Of a DNA stretch of 64,000 nucleotides, positions 29,237 to 36,841 are shown piece by piece. The translations under genes were made by a program, and so were the position numbers. Under the pieces are notes generated by a model. That model ran no database searches. It was not told where the DNA came from and worked only from the letters and a program-made list of their open reading frames with translations. The stretch's first letter is position 1, and each line of letters opens with the position of its first letter. This DNA comes from Martinezella hainanensis. GTDB taxonomy: Bacteria; Pseudomonadota; Alphaproteobacteria; Rhizobiales; Rhizobiaceae. Location of the stretch: positions 62,001 to 126,000 of the forward strand of contig NZ_FMAC01000001.1 in assembly GCF_900094555.1 (NCBI RefSeq), read 5' to 3'.

Positions 29237-30712
29237 TTGCCCCCAAGCCTGACCTCTTTTACCGACGACGCCCTCATCGCCTTTGACAATTTCGCCGATC
29301 GCGCCGCCGGCCTCGTCAATCCGACAGTTCGTCTGGGCGTTACGGGCCTCTCCCGTTCGGGCAAGACCGTCTTCATCTCCTCGCTGGTGCATAATCTCCT
29401 GAATGGTGGCCGTCTGCCACTGTTCGAGCCCGTGCAGTCCGGTCGCGTTTCGGCTGTCCGCCTCGAACCGCAGCCGGATGACGCCGTGCCGCGCTTTCAA
29501 TACGAAGATCATATCCGCGCGTTGGTCAAAGACCGCATCTGGCCGGATTCGACGCGGGCGATCTCCGAGCTACGCATCACGCTGGATTATCAAAGCGCCA
29601 GCGGCTGGAACCGCCTGTTCTCACCCGGGCGCCTCTCCATCGATATCGTCGATTATCCCGGCGAATGGCTGCTCGACCTGCCATTGCTCGCCAAGGATTT
29701 CCGCACCTTCAGCGAGGAAACGCTTGCGCTGGCAAACACCGGCATTCGCGCCGAGCTTTCACGTCACTGGGTGGCGATGACCGAGGAAGCCGACATCGCT
29801 GAAACCGCGGATGAAATGAAGGCACGTGACCTCGCCACCGCCTTTGCCGATTACCTCAAAGCCTGCAAATCCGACGAGCGCTCGCTCTCGACTTTGCCAC
29901 CCGGCCGCTTCCTCCTGCCGGGCGATCTCGATGGCTCGCCCGCCCTCACCTTTGCACCGCTGAAGCTTCCGGCCGAAGGCAGCGCGCCGAAAGGGTCGCT
30001 ATGGGCGATGATGGAGCGCCGCTACGAGGCTTATAAGTCCGTCGTCGTCAAACCCTTCTTTCGCGAACATTTCGCCCGCCTCGACCGGCAGATCGTTCTC
30101 GTCGATGCCCTGCAGGCCATCAATCGCGGCCCGGAAGCGGTGCAGGATCTGGAAAGGGCGCTGACGGATGTGCTGGCCTGCTTCCGCCCCGGCACGAATT
30201 CGCTCCTCTCCTCCCTGCTCGGCCGCCGCATCGACCGCGTGCTGGTCGCCGCAACCAAGGCTGACCATCTCCACCATGAAAGCCACGACCGGCTGGAAGC
30301 ATTGACGCGCCGCCTGGTCGAGCGTGCCATCGAGCGCATCGGCATGGCCGGCGCCGGCATCGAGGTCATGGCCATCGCTTCGGTGCGCGCGACACGGGAG
30401 GCGACCGTGACCCGCGACGGGCAGACCCTTCCCGTCATCGTTGGCACGCCGATGGACAAGGAAACCATCGCCGGCGAGACATTTGACGGCAATCGCAAGA
30501 CGGCGGTCTTCCCCGGCGATCTCCCGGAAAACCCGCGCTGGCTGTTCGAAGCCCTTGAATCCAATGGGGCAAAGGTCCATCTGCCCGAGGTGAACGTCGT
30601 GCGGTTTCGCCCGCCGGAGCTCGATGAAACCGGTGAAGGGATCAAACTTTCCGTGCCGCATATCCGCCTCGACCGCGCTATGCAGTTCCTGTTCGGAGAC
30701 CGTCTCGCATGA
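29237..30712 (+). CDS. ycjX: YcjX family (DUF463) P-loop protein
   Basis: YcjX-type proteins are GTPase-like ATP/GTP-binding proteins of uncertain role, often next to YcjF and induced by stress. The Walker A motif GVTGLSRSGKTVFISSLVHN lies about 35 residues from the start, IDIVDYPGEWLLDLP is the switch/Walker B region and VLVAATKADHLHHE supplies an N/TKxD-like motif. I prefer the TTG at 29237 (product begins MPPSLTSFTDDALIAFDN) because AGGGA lies seven bases upstream; a GTG at 29150 gives a 520-residue form. Its stop overlaps the ycjF start as ATGA. Confidence 0.87.
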   Translation: MPPSLTSFTDDALIAFDNFADRAAGLVNPTVRLGVTGLSRSGKTVFISSLVHNLLNGGRLPLFEPVQSGRVSAVRLEPQPDDAVPRFQYEDHIRALVKDRIWPDSTRAISELRITLDYQSASGWNRLFSPGRLSIDIVDYPGEWLLDLPLLAKDFRTFSEETLALANTGIRAELSRHWVAMTEEADIAETADEMKARDLATAFADYLKACKSDERSLSTLPPGRFLLPGDLDGSPALTFAPLKLPAEGSAPKGSLWAMMERRYEAYKSVVVKPFFREHFARLDRQIVLVDALQAINRGPEAVQDLERALTDVLACFRPGTNSLLSSLLGRRIDRVLVAATKADHLHHESHDRLEALTRRLVERAIERIGMAGAGIEVMAIASVRATREATVTRDGQTLPVIVGTPMDKETIAGETFDGNRKTAVFPGDLPENPRWLFEALESNGAKVHLPEVNVVRFRPPELDETGEGIKLSVPHIRLDRAMQFLFGDRLA

Positions 30713-31800
30713 CGAAATCGACCGAAAACGAGCCGAACGGCAACCGCCGCCCCGCCGCCTTCATGCTGGAACCGGAGCTGTCTGGCAAAGGGTCGAACAA
30801 CAAGGCCGCGCCACCGGTGGTGCGTAAACCGCAAAGCTTCGATACCGACGTCGTGCTCACGCCCGATGCGGAAGACCCATTCATCAATCCGGCCCTCGGC
30901 GCTGATTCGGATGCAAATGCCATTGCCAAGCCCCGTCGCAAGGGATTCTCCTTCGGCAAGGTGGCACTCAGCGCGCTTGGCATCCTGGTGTCGCTCGCCT
31001 TCGGCCTCTGGACGGATCAGCTCATCCGCGATCTGTTCAGCCGGGCCGATTGGCTCGGCTATACCGCCCTTGCCGTCGTCGCCGTCGGCATACTTGCCGT
31101 GCTTGCCATCGTGATCCGCGAGACGGCCGGCATGATGCGGCTCGCAGCCGTCCAGACCATCAAGGCCGAGGCGGAAGCAGCCGTCCTGGAGACCCGCCCG
31201 GCCCGCGCCAAGGCCCTGGTCAAGCGCCTCTGCGCGATCCTGGAAGTAAATCCTGACACGGCCAGAGGCCGCGCAACCCTGAAGGCGGCGGAAGACGACA
31301 TTATCGACCCGCCACAGCTGATCGACCTTGCTGAACGCGAACTGCTCGGCCCGCTCGACCGACGTGCCCGCGCATTGATTCTCGGTGCCTCGAAGCGGGT
31401 TTCAGTCGTAACTGCCGTCAGTCCCCGCGCCCTCGTCGATATTCTCTATGTTCTTTACGAAGCCGCGAAATTGGTTCGTGCCATGGCGGAGCTCTATGGC
31501 GGCAGGCCCGGCACGCTCGGCATGGTCAGGCTGATGCGCGATGTGATCGCCCACCTCGCCGTCACCGGCTCCATCGCCGTCGGTGACAGCATCGTCCAGC
31601 AATTGATCGGCCACGGACTAGCGTCGAAACTGTCAGCCCGCCTCGGCGAAGGCGTCGTCAACGGCATGATGACAGCAAGGATCGGAATAGCCGCGATGGA
31701 TCTCTGTCGGCCGCTGCCCTTCAAGGCACTCAAGCGACCGGGCATCGCCGATTTCGCCGGCGACCTCACGCCCAGCGTCACCGGTCGCAACCCGGCGTGA
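30709..31800 (+). CDS. YcjF family (DUF697) membrane protein
   Basis: This 363-residue protein has a soluble N-terminal 80 residues, two membrane segments (about residues 83-103 and 110-133) and a C-terminal DUF697 domain containing further hydrophobic helices (TGSIAVGDSIVQQLIGHGLASKLSARLGEGVVNGMMTARIGIAAMDLCRP in parts). Genes of this family almost always follow ycjX; here the ATGA overlap implies coupled translation and a joint function at the inner membrane. The function is unknown. Confidence 0.87.
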   Translation: MTKSTENEPNGNRRPAAFMLEPELSGKGSNNKAAPPVVRKPQSFDTDVVLTPDAEDPFINPALGADSDANAIAKPRRKGFSFGKVALSALGILVSLAFGLWTDQLIRDLFSRADWLGYTALAVVAVGILAVLAIVIRETAGMMRLAAVQTIKAEAEAAVLETRPARAKALVKRLCAILEVNPDTARGRATLKAAEDDIIDPPQLIDLAERELLGPLDRRARALILGASKRVSVVTAVSPRALVDILYVLYEAAKLVRAMAELYGGRPGTLGMVRLMRDVIAHLAVTGSIAVGDSIVQQLIGHGLASKLSARLGEGVVNGMMTARIGIAAMDLCRPLPFKALKRPGIADFAGDLTPSVTGRNPA

Positions 31801-31843
31801 TGACCTGCAAATTAGGGACTTCAGCACGTCCGGAAACCAAGCA

Positions 31844-31851
31844 TTAACCAT
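31844..31851 (+). promoter_or_regulatory. CtrA-type half site TTAACCAT
   Basis: An exact TTAACCAT lies 54 bases before the start of the following exported-protein gene. In rhizobia and Caulobacter this is the CtrA half-site form. A single 8-base match may be chance; position in front of a short gene is the only further support. Confidence 0.35.
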
Positions 31852-31905
31852 TCTAGGGCAAAAGTGACAACCAGTTTCACGGTTTCGCCTCGCTAGGGAA
31901 TGTCC

Positions 31906-32457
31906 ATGTTTTCGCGTCGAATTCTTCTTGTAAGCAGCCTTGCCGCCGCAGCCATCTCCACCGGCGTCTGGACGCAATCAGCTGACGCGGCACCCCGCGA
32001 CAAGGCCTTCTTCCAGTCGATCTCGGGCACATGGAGCGGTCCCGGCGAGATCGTTGCCGGCAAGTACAAAGGCACGAAGTTCACCTGCAGTCTCACGGGC
32101 AAGCCGTCTGACGGCGGCAGCGCCGGCGTCAAGCTCGACGGTACCTGCCGCGTTGGCGTCTTCCAGCAGCCGATGTCGGCAGAAATCACGCAGAGTGGCG
32201 GTTCCTATAGCGGAAAGTTCCTCGATGGCGCAGCCGGCAAGGGTCTCGATGTCACATCGGGCACCGTCAACGACAACACCGTCGTTCTCGGCTTGAACCG
32301 CCAGAAACTGAACGGCGCCATGATCGCCCGCGTTCCGGACAGCAAGTCGATGAACGTCACCATCTCGGTGAAGGTCGGCGAACAGATGGTGCCCGTCATC
32401 GGCGTCACGCTGAAGCGCGCCGACGTCGACCAGATGGCGGTCGGCTCGATCCAGTAA
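31906..32457 (+). CDS. Exported protein of unknown function
   Basis: I do not recognise a family with certainty. The N-terminus (MFSRRILLVSSLAAAAISTGVWTQSADA in parts) is a signal peptide cleaved near ADA-APR. The mature part, about 155 residues, starts FFQSISGTWSGPGEIVAGKYKGTKF, which looks like a small beta barrel of lipocalin-like form with two cysteines (FTCSLTG and GTCRVGV) that may pair. The ATG at 31906 has AGGGA six bases upstream, better than the ATG at 31900. It is monocistronic with its own terminator. Confidence 0.75.
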   Translation: MFSRRILLVSSLAAAAISTGVWTQSADAAPRDKAFFQSISGTWSGPGEIVAGKYKGTKFTCSLTGKPSDGGSAGVKLDGTCRVGVFQQPMSAEITQSGGSYSGKFLDGAAGKGLDVTSGTVNDNTVVLGLNRQKLNGAMIARVPDSKSMNVTISVKVGEQMVPVIGVTLKRADVDQMAVGSIQ

Positions 32458-32474
32458 GCATCGGACAATAGTTC

Positions 32475-32516
32475 ATAAAGAGAAAGGCCGGCAATTTCGC
32501 CGGCCTTTCTCTTTAT
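32475..32516. terminator. Bidirectional terminator after the exported-protein gene
   Basis: A perfect 18-bp stem (left arm 32475-32492, right arm 32499-32516, loop AATTTC) includes AAAG on one side and CTTTAT on the other. It separates the plus-strand exported-protein gene from the convergent folK. Confidence 0.9.
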
Positions 32517-32534
32517 ATAATCATATCGTCCAGT

Positions 32535-33062
32535 TCAGGCCGACCGCCACCAGTCACGGCTTTCATCCGCGACCTCGATGCCTTCGACGTCGACATCGTG
32601 CAACCAGTCGCTGATCGTACGGCCGTTCACGATGAGGTCGGCAGCAAAATCGGCAAGCGGCATCAGCACGAAACCACGCTCGACCATTCGCGGATGCGGA
32701 ATGGTAAGCAACGGCTCGGCCTGTTCCAGATCCCCATAGATCAGCATGTCGATATCGATCGTCCGCGGCCCCCAGCGCTCGATCCGCACCCGCTTCATCT
32801 GCCGCTCTATGTCGAGGCACACATCGAGCAGCGCTTCCGGGGTGAGCGTCGTATCGACGGCAGCACAGGAATTGTAGAAGAAGGACTGGTCCGTCTTGCC
32901 CCAGGGCGGCGTGCGATAAAGCCGCGACACCGAGACCACCTGACAATCGGCGCGCCCGTCCAGCGTGCGCAAGGCCAGCGCCATGGCACGGACCGGGTTG
33001 TCCAGATTGCCACCCAAACCGAGCGCCGTCCGCACGGCTACACCTTCAGGCAAAATGCTCAA
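32535..33062 (-). CDS. folK: 2-amino-4-hydroxy-6-hydroxymethyldihydropteridine pyrophosphokinase
   Basis: HPPK pyrophosphorylates the pterin made by FolB for use by FolP. The 175-residue product has ALGLGGNLDNP, SRLYRTPPWGKTDQSFFYNSC and the signature RIERWGPRTIDIDMLIYGD followed by IPHPRMVERGFVLMPLAD. The start at 33062 is a TTG that overlaps the last 17 bases of folB; AGGTGA lies four bases upstream. It is the last gene of the folP-folB-folK group. Confidence 0.94.
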   Translation of the reverse strand: MSILPEGVAVRTALGLGGNLDNPVRAMALALRTLDGRADCQVVSVSRLYRTPPWGKTDQSFFYNSCAAVDTTLTPEALLDVCLDIERQMKRVRIERWGPRTIDIDMLIYGDLEQAEPLLTIPHPRMVERGFVLMPLADFAADLIVNGRTISDWLHDVDVEGIEVADESRDWWRSA

Positions 33063-33417
33063 TGCTCACCTGCACATAATCGAGAACGCCCGGAACCGGG
33101 GCATTGGGCTTGCGTACCGTGATTTTGGCGCGGCGGATACTCGGAAAACGACGGCATAGCTCCTTCGCCACATCGAGCGCCAGCGCCTCGATCAGGTAGC
33201 GTCGGCGCCCGGTTACGATTTCCTCGATGACGCTGAATGCGATGCCGTAATTGACAGTGTCGTCGATCGAATCGCGCTCCAGCGCATCGCCAGCCTCGAC
33301 ATCGAGTTCAGCATCGACGAAGAAGCGCTGGCCGAGGAACTCCTCCTCATCATGCACGCCATGCCGGGCAAAGAAGGCGCAATTCTGCAGAGTAATGGTG
33401 TATGTCACAGCGCTCAT
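33046..33417 (-). CDS. folB: Dihydroneopterin aldolase
   Basis: FolB splits dihydroneopterin to 6-hydroxymethyl-dihydropterin and glycolaldehyde. The 123-residue product has the family start TITLQNCAFFARHGVHDEEEFLGQRF with the substrate glutamate, DTVNYGIAFSVIEEIV, and LIEALALDVA with the conserved glutamate. GGAGAG lies six bases before the ATG. It overlaps folK by 17 bases and follows folP by 61 bases. Confidence 0.95.
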   Translation of the reverse strand: MSAVTYTITLQNCAFFARHGVHDEEEFLGQRFFVDAELDVEAGDALERDSIDDTVNYGIAFSVIEEIVTGRRRYLIEALALDVAKELCRRFPSIRRAKITVRKPNAPVPGVLDYVQVSIEHFA

Positions 33418-33478
33418 GGCGTCTCTCCGTTTCGAACAGGCGCGATCGGGTCCGAAAACCGCTCCCTGGATTCGAGCA

Positions 33479-34348
33479 TTATGCTTTAAGTCTCGCGCGC
33501 GTCCTCAGAATAGCATCCGCAACCGCCAGCGCGTCCCTGTTGATTGCGACATTGTGTACGCGGAATATCGCAGCCCCCTGCAGTCGCAGGATCGCGCTGG
33601 TTGCCGCAGTGCCGACATCCCGGTCAGCCGCTTCGCGCCCCGTTATAGTGCCGACGAACCGCTTGCGCGAGGTGCCGACCAGCAGGGGCAGCTCGAAGCG
33701 CAGCAGAGCATTGAAACGCGCCATCAGCTCCAGATTTTCCTCGGCATTCTCCTTGGCAAAGCCAAAACCTGGATCGAGCACGATCGTCTGCCTGTCGACG
33801 CCGGCCGCGGCGGCAATCTCCAGCGAGCGATTGAGAAAGAAAAGCTGATCGTCGATCACGTCAGGCAGCTTCTGCCGGTCACGTCCCGTATGCATGATGC
33901 ACAGACCGGCGCCCGTTTGCGCCGCCACGGCAGCGATATCAGGCTCGCGCTGCAGACCGAAGACGTCGTTGACGATATGCGCGCCGGCCCCGATCGCCAG
34001 CCGCGCCGTGTCGGCGCGATAGGTATCGACCGAGATCAGCGCGTCGGTCTTACCGCGCAAGGCCTCGATGACGGGCAACACCCGACCCTGCTCCTCGCTG
34101 GCATTGACGGCGGCGGCACCTGGCTTGGTCGATTCGCCACCGATATCGATGATGGCAGCCCCGTCCTCAATGCAAACCAGCGCATGGGCAACGGCCGCAT
34201 CCACGGCCTCATAGTGACCGCCATCTGAAAAGGAATCCGGCGTCACATTGACGATAGCCATGATGACGCTCTGACCGCCGACATCGATGCTGCGGCCATG
34301 CGCGACATGCCAGGTTTGGCTGCGAAGCTCCGTCACGAACCGTCCCAT
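33479..34348 (-). CDS. folP: Dihydropteroate synthase
   Basis: FolP joins hydroxymethyl-dihydropterin pyrophosphate with p-aminobenzoate and is the sulfonamide target. The 289-residue product has the two family signatures, IMAIVNVTPDSFSDGG and GAAIIDIGGESTKPGA, then VDTYRADTARLAI, LDPGFGFAKENAEENLE and GTSRKRFVG. It is the first gene of the folP-folB-folK operon, the usual rhizobial order. Confidence 0.95.
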   Translation of the reverse strand: MGRFVTELRSQTWHVAHGRSIDVGGQSVIMAIVNVTPDSFSDGGHYEAVDAAVAHALVCIEDGAAIIDIGGESTKPGAAAVNASEEQGRVLPVIEALRGKTDALISVDTYRADTARLAIGAGAHIVNDVFGLQREPDIAAVAAQTGAGLCIMHTGRDRQKLPDVIDDQLFFLNRSLEIAAAAGVDRQTIVLDPGFGFAKENAEENLELMARFNALLRFELPLLVGTSRKRFVGTITGREAADRDVGTAATSAILRLQGAAIFRVHNVAINRDALAVADAILRTRARLKA

Positions 34349-34440
34349 CCCATTGAAAAGGAAAAAACCTCGCGCTTGATATTGCGCTCACAGTGGCTAT
34401 GCCGCAAGGTTCACAGAAGTTCAACATGGTAGCGACACGA

Positions 34441-35064
34441 ATGCCGCTTGCATCCCATAAGTTCAGTCTTTCATGTGCGTTGCTGCTCGCGTTCTGCATA
34501 CACGATGTGGCCAACGCCGAAGTCATTGCCCGCAAATCCATTTCCTATTTCGACATCAAGGGCAGTACCGCCGACGAGCTCGATGCTGCCCTGAACCAGC
34601 GTGGACCGCTGGCGATCGGCTCCAGTAGCCACCATCCCGGTGCGACGAAGATTCGCTTCGGCGGCAATGCGACCTATAGCGAAGCAAACGGGCGTTGCTA
34701 TATCTCCGGCGTCAAGGTTACGGTTGATACGGAAATCATTCTGCCGCGCTGGCGTGACCGGCGGCATGCCAGCAAGCAGCTTTCCATGATCTGGGATACC
34801 TTGGCCGCCGATATCCGGCGCCATGAGGACCGGCATGTCGAAATCGCCCGTCAGCATGCGCGGCAGATAGAAAGGCAGATCCTGTCTCTGCCATCCGCCA
34901 GCAATTGCGATGCGCTTCAGGAAAAGGCAAACGAGGTGACGTCGCGGGAAACCGAGCGACACGATGCCGATCAGGCACGCTTCGACCGCATCGAAGCGAT
35001 CAATTTCACGAGCCGGATGCAGAGGCTGCTCTACTACCGCAGCCGCCAAGGTACCCAGCAGTAA
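34441..35064 (+). CDS. Exported DUF922 protein, putative metalloprotease
   Basis: The start MPLASHKFSLSCALLLAFCIHDVANA (in parts) is a signal peptide with a VANA cleavage site. The mature protein has the DUF922 layout: a beta-rich first half (YFDIKGSTADELDAALNQRGP) and a helix with RRHEDRHVEIARQHARQIE, in which the HExxH-like HEDRH fits a zinc protease motif. The two cysteines CYISG and NCDAL could pair. Earlier in-frame starts lie at 34399 and 34426; I preferred 34441 for its clean signal peptide and GGTAG upstream. Function is unproven. Confidence 0.75.
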   Translation: MPLASHKFSLSCALLLAFCIHDVANAEVIARKSISYFDIKGSTADELDAALNQRGPLAIGSSSHHPGATKIRFGGNATYSEANGRCYISGVKVTVDTEIILPRWRDRRHASKQLSMIWDTLAADIRRHEDRHVEIARQHARQIERQILSLPSASNCDALQEKANEVTSRETERHDADQARFDRIEAINFTSRMQRLLYYRSRQGTQQ

Positions 35065-35275
35065 CCTGTCGAAGAACTACCTTCGGCGCAAAAGGCAATG
35101 AAGAAGAGCCAACTGTGGGAAATCAGCCACTATATCCTGTGAATCGTTCGATCTCGTCGCTCTTTGAACTTTACGAGAATCTGAAATAGGTTTTTCCTAT
35201 CAATTACAGAGACAAACGCACTGGTTGATTCGAAGAAGACCGGGCGGATGTCGCAAAAGGATCGATTTTGAGTAC
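35065..35275. other. Non-coding spacer left of the candidate small RNA
   Basis: No convincing reading frame is seen here. It is moderately AT-rich around 35160-35220 and may hold the promoter of the RNA candidate at 35276-35445; TTGAAC at 35165-35170 is a possible -35. Confidence 0.35.
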
Positions 35276-35445
35276 CTGCGTTGGCGGGTTTCTTCGCTCT
35301 TCGGCGCAGTCAGGGTTTGTTTTTCAAAGCATGCGCTAAGTGTTCTCCTGGCGCGTCCTGAAGCTGCAGGTGTTTCCTCCCTTGCCTGCAGTGATGCGCC
35401 CGCCTCGCCTCGCTCGCTGCACCAGCTGAGCGGGGCTTCTTTTTT
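35276..35445 (+). ncRNA. Candidate small regulatory RNA with anti-Shine-Dalgarno loops
   Basis: Three hairpins in a row show CU-rich loops and end at a strong terminator. The first pairs CTGCG with CGCAG (35276-35309). The second pairs GCGC with GCGC (35333-35354), with TTCTCCT in its loop. The third is a perfect CTGCAGG/CCTGCAG stem (35364-35391) with TTTCCTCCC in its 14-base loop, able to bind Shine-Dalgarno sequences. This resembles the alphaproteobacterial alpha-r14 (NfeR1-like) or AbcR plan. The 5' end and promoter were not located, so only the 3' end is firm. Confidence 0.45.
35408..35445 (+). terminator. Rho-independent terminator of the candidate small RNA
   Basis: A 12-bp stem with one bulged T and one G-T pair (arms 35408-35419 and 35423-35435, loop CAC) is followed by CTTC then T6. 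It acts on the plus strand, where no protein gene ends nearby, so it must serve a non-coding or unrecognised transcript. Confidence 0.75.
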
Positions 35446-35511
35446 GGGCATTTGGCTTTCAGCCGGATTATCGCAACGCATCGAGTGGCGGCGTCCGCGT
35501 GAGGCCTGGCA

Positions 35512-35832
35512 TCAGGCCTGGCGTTCCGGCACATGAACGACAAGACCGTCCAGTGCGCTCTTCATCTTGATCTGACAGGAGAGCCGCGAGTTCGGGCGGA
35601 CGTCGAAGGCGAAGTCGAGCATATCTTCTTCCATGGCTTCCGGGCCGCCGACCCTTTCGGTCCATTCCTCGTCGACATAGACATGACAGGTGGCACAGGC
35701 GCATGCACCGCCGCATTCCGCTTCGATCCCTGGAACGGAGTTGCGCACGGCATTTTCCATTACCGTGGAGCCCTCGTCGACATTGAGGTCAAAGCGCGTG
35801 CCGTCGAAGGCGACGATGGTCAATTTGGTCAT
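35512..35832 (-). CDS. 2Fe-2S ferredoxin, adrenodoxin type
   Basis: This 106-residue protein carries one [2Fe-2S] cluster for electron transfer. The ligands are seen in [16 protein letters not shown] (three cysteines spaced C-x5-C-x2-C) and the fourth in SRLSCQIKM. The sequence belongs to the Fdx/adrenodoxin group that serves cytochrome P450s and iron-sulfur assembly. It is not next to isc or P450 genes here, so its partner is unknown. It appears monocistronic. Confidence 0.92.
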   Translation of the reverse strand: MTKLTIVAFDGTRFDLNVDEGSTVMENAVRNSVPGIEAECGGACACATCHVYVDEEWTERVGGPEAMEEDMLDFAFDVRPNSRLSCQIKMKSALDGLVVHVPERQA

Positions 35833-35980
35833 GTGGGTGAATTCCGAATTGCGTGAATGAAGGACGATCGGAATTTTACTTCCAACAAATCGTTGGGGCA
35901 GTCAACATTTGCGCCGCCGAAACGGTTTGTCCCGTCTGGCGGCGCAAGAATGCACATCATTGATCTTCGAGCGGATCAGC

Positions 35981-36349
35981 TCAGCGCGAAAGCTTCAAAA
36001 TGAAGTTTTCGGCCTCGATGACGCTGGTTGTGACCGCTGCCATGTGAGCGGCGTCGCCGATATTGCTTTCGAGCGCTCCAGCCGCATCAGCGACGCGGAA
36101 AGCGCCAACGGCGCTCGCAGCGCCCTTCAGCTTGTGTGATGCCGCCTCCACGCGCTTCGGATCGCCGCTGCCGATCTCCTGCAAGCAGGAACGGGCCTGC
36201 CTGGCGAACATCTGCAGCACCTCGACCTCCAGCGCCTTATCGCCCATCGTCTGCTTGCCGAGATGGACGAGATCGATCGCCCGCTCCCGAGACGGGGCCG
36301 CGCCCCGCGAATTGTCCGGAGATTCAAATGCGATGTTCAAAGCTGCCAT
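35981..36349 (-). CDS. Histidine phosphotransfer (HPt) domain protein
   Basis: This 122-residue protein is a stand-alone HPt. The phospho-acceptor is H72 in EAASHKLKGAASAVGA, the usual HPt signature, within a four-helix bundle (LQMFARQARSCLQEI before, RVADAAGALESNI after). It would relay phosphate between a hybrid kinase and a response regulator. It lacks the ATPase-like domain of ChpT, so it is not the CckA-CtrA intermediate. It is divergent from gpr and shares the intergenic region with CtrA-type boxes. Confidence 0.85.
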   Translation of the reverse strand: MAALNIAFESPDNSRGAAPSRERAIDLVHLGKQTMGDKALEVEVLQMFARQARSCLQEIGSGDPKRVEAASHKLKGAASAVGAFRVADAAGALESNIGDAAHMAAVTTSVIEAENFILKLSR

Positions 36350-36464
36350 GTGCCAATGCTCCCGTCATTTATCTATGACTGTTTTAGGGACCTGCCGCAT
36401 AGTTGCGGCCCGGGCATGGCCATCCAGTTAAATTTTGGCACATTCAGGGCCGAAAACTCCAGAC

Positions 36465-36573
36465 ATGGTTAACGTGCGTTAAACATGCTCAAAATCTTGG
36501 GTTTTCATGGCGTTGAACGGGTAAATAGGGTTAATGACACCTTAATGATCCACTGGCTTTAAGGTGGAATTAA
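36465..36573. promoter_or_regulatory. Cluster of CtrA-like boxes between hpt and gpr
   Basis: Three sites lie within 110 bases. Two are full TTAA-N7-TTAA boxes, at 36531-36545 (spacer TGACACC) and 36559-36573 (spacer GGTGGAA). The third, at 36465-36482, contains ATGGTTAA (the reverse of TTAACCAT) and a TTAA-N6-TTAA. The CtrA consensus in Caulobacter and Sinorhizobium is TTAA-N7-TTAA(C). The first box is about 310 bases before the gpr start and the cluster is about 115 bases from the hpt start. Confidence 0.55.
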
Positions 36574-36743
36574 TTGTCATGACTGGGGGAATGTGTCACT
36601 ACGATACTAGTAAATTGGGTAGATGGCACATGCCTTTGCCCCGGAAGTGGATGATGGTAATGTTTTCATAACATCCGTTTGAAAAACCAGTTATCCACTC
36701 TGAATGTAATGGGAAATCCAAGCTCGATCTTGATCGGAGGCGG
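36574..36743. other. Spacer between the CtrA-like boxes and the gpr leader
   Basis: No ORF of substance is seen here on the sense strand. It is relatively AT-rich for this genome and likely holds the gpr promoter; I could not assign a -35/-10 pair with confidence. Confidence 0.35.
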
Positions 36744-36803
36744 AAGACCCTACGGGAGGCAGGGTTCGTCTTTTCCGGACACGGCGGAATTACCGGAAAA
36801 GAC
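36744..36803 (+). promoter_or_regulatory. gpr leader with two mutually exclusive stem-loops
   Basis: A perfect 11-bp stem pairs GTCTTTTCCGG (36768-36778) with CCGGAAAAGAC (36793-36803), 38 bases before the gpr ATG. The same GTCTT (36768-36772) can instead pair with an earlier AAGAC (36744-36748) in a second hairpin that also joins CC with GG. The two structures cannot form together. This could be a regulatory switch or a stabilising leader. Confidence 0.45.
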
Positions 36804-36841
36804 ACGGCAAGCCCGAGTGAGTTGTAACGAGGCGTAACCGC

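Noticed and set aside
35200..35536. Short frames on both strands between the DUF922 gene and the ferredoxin
   Set aside because: They have no ribosome site or family match and overlap the hairpins and terminator that look like an RNA gene.
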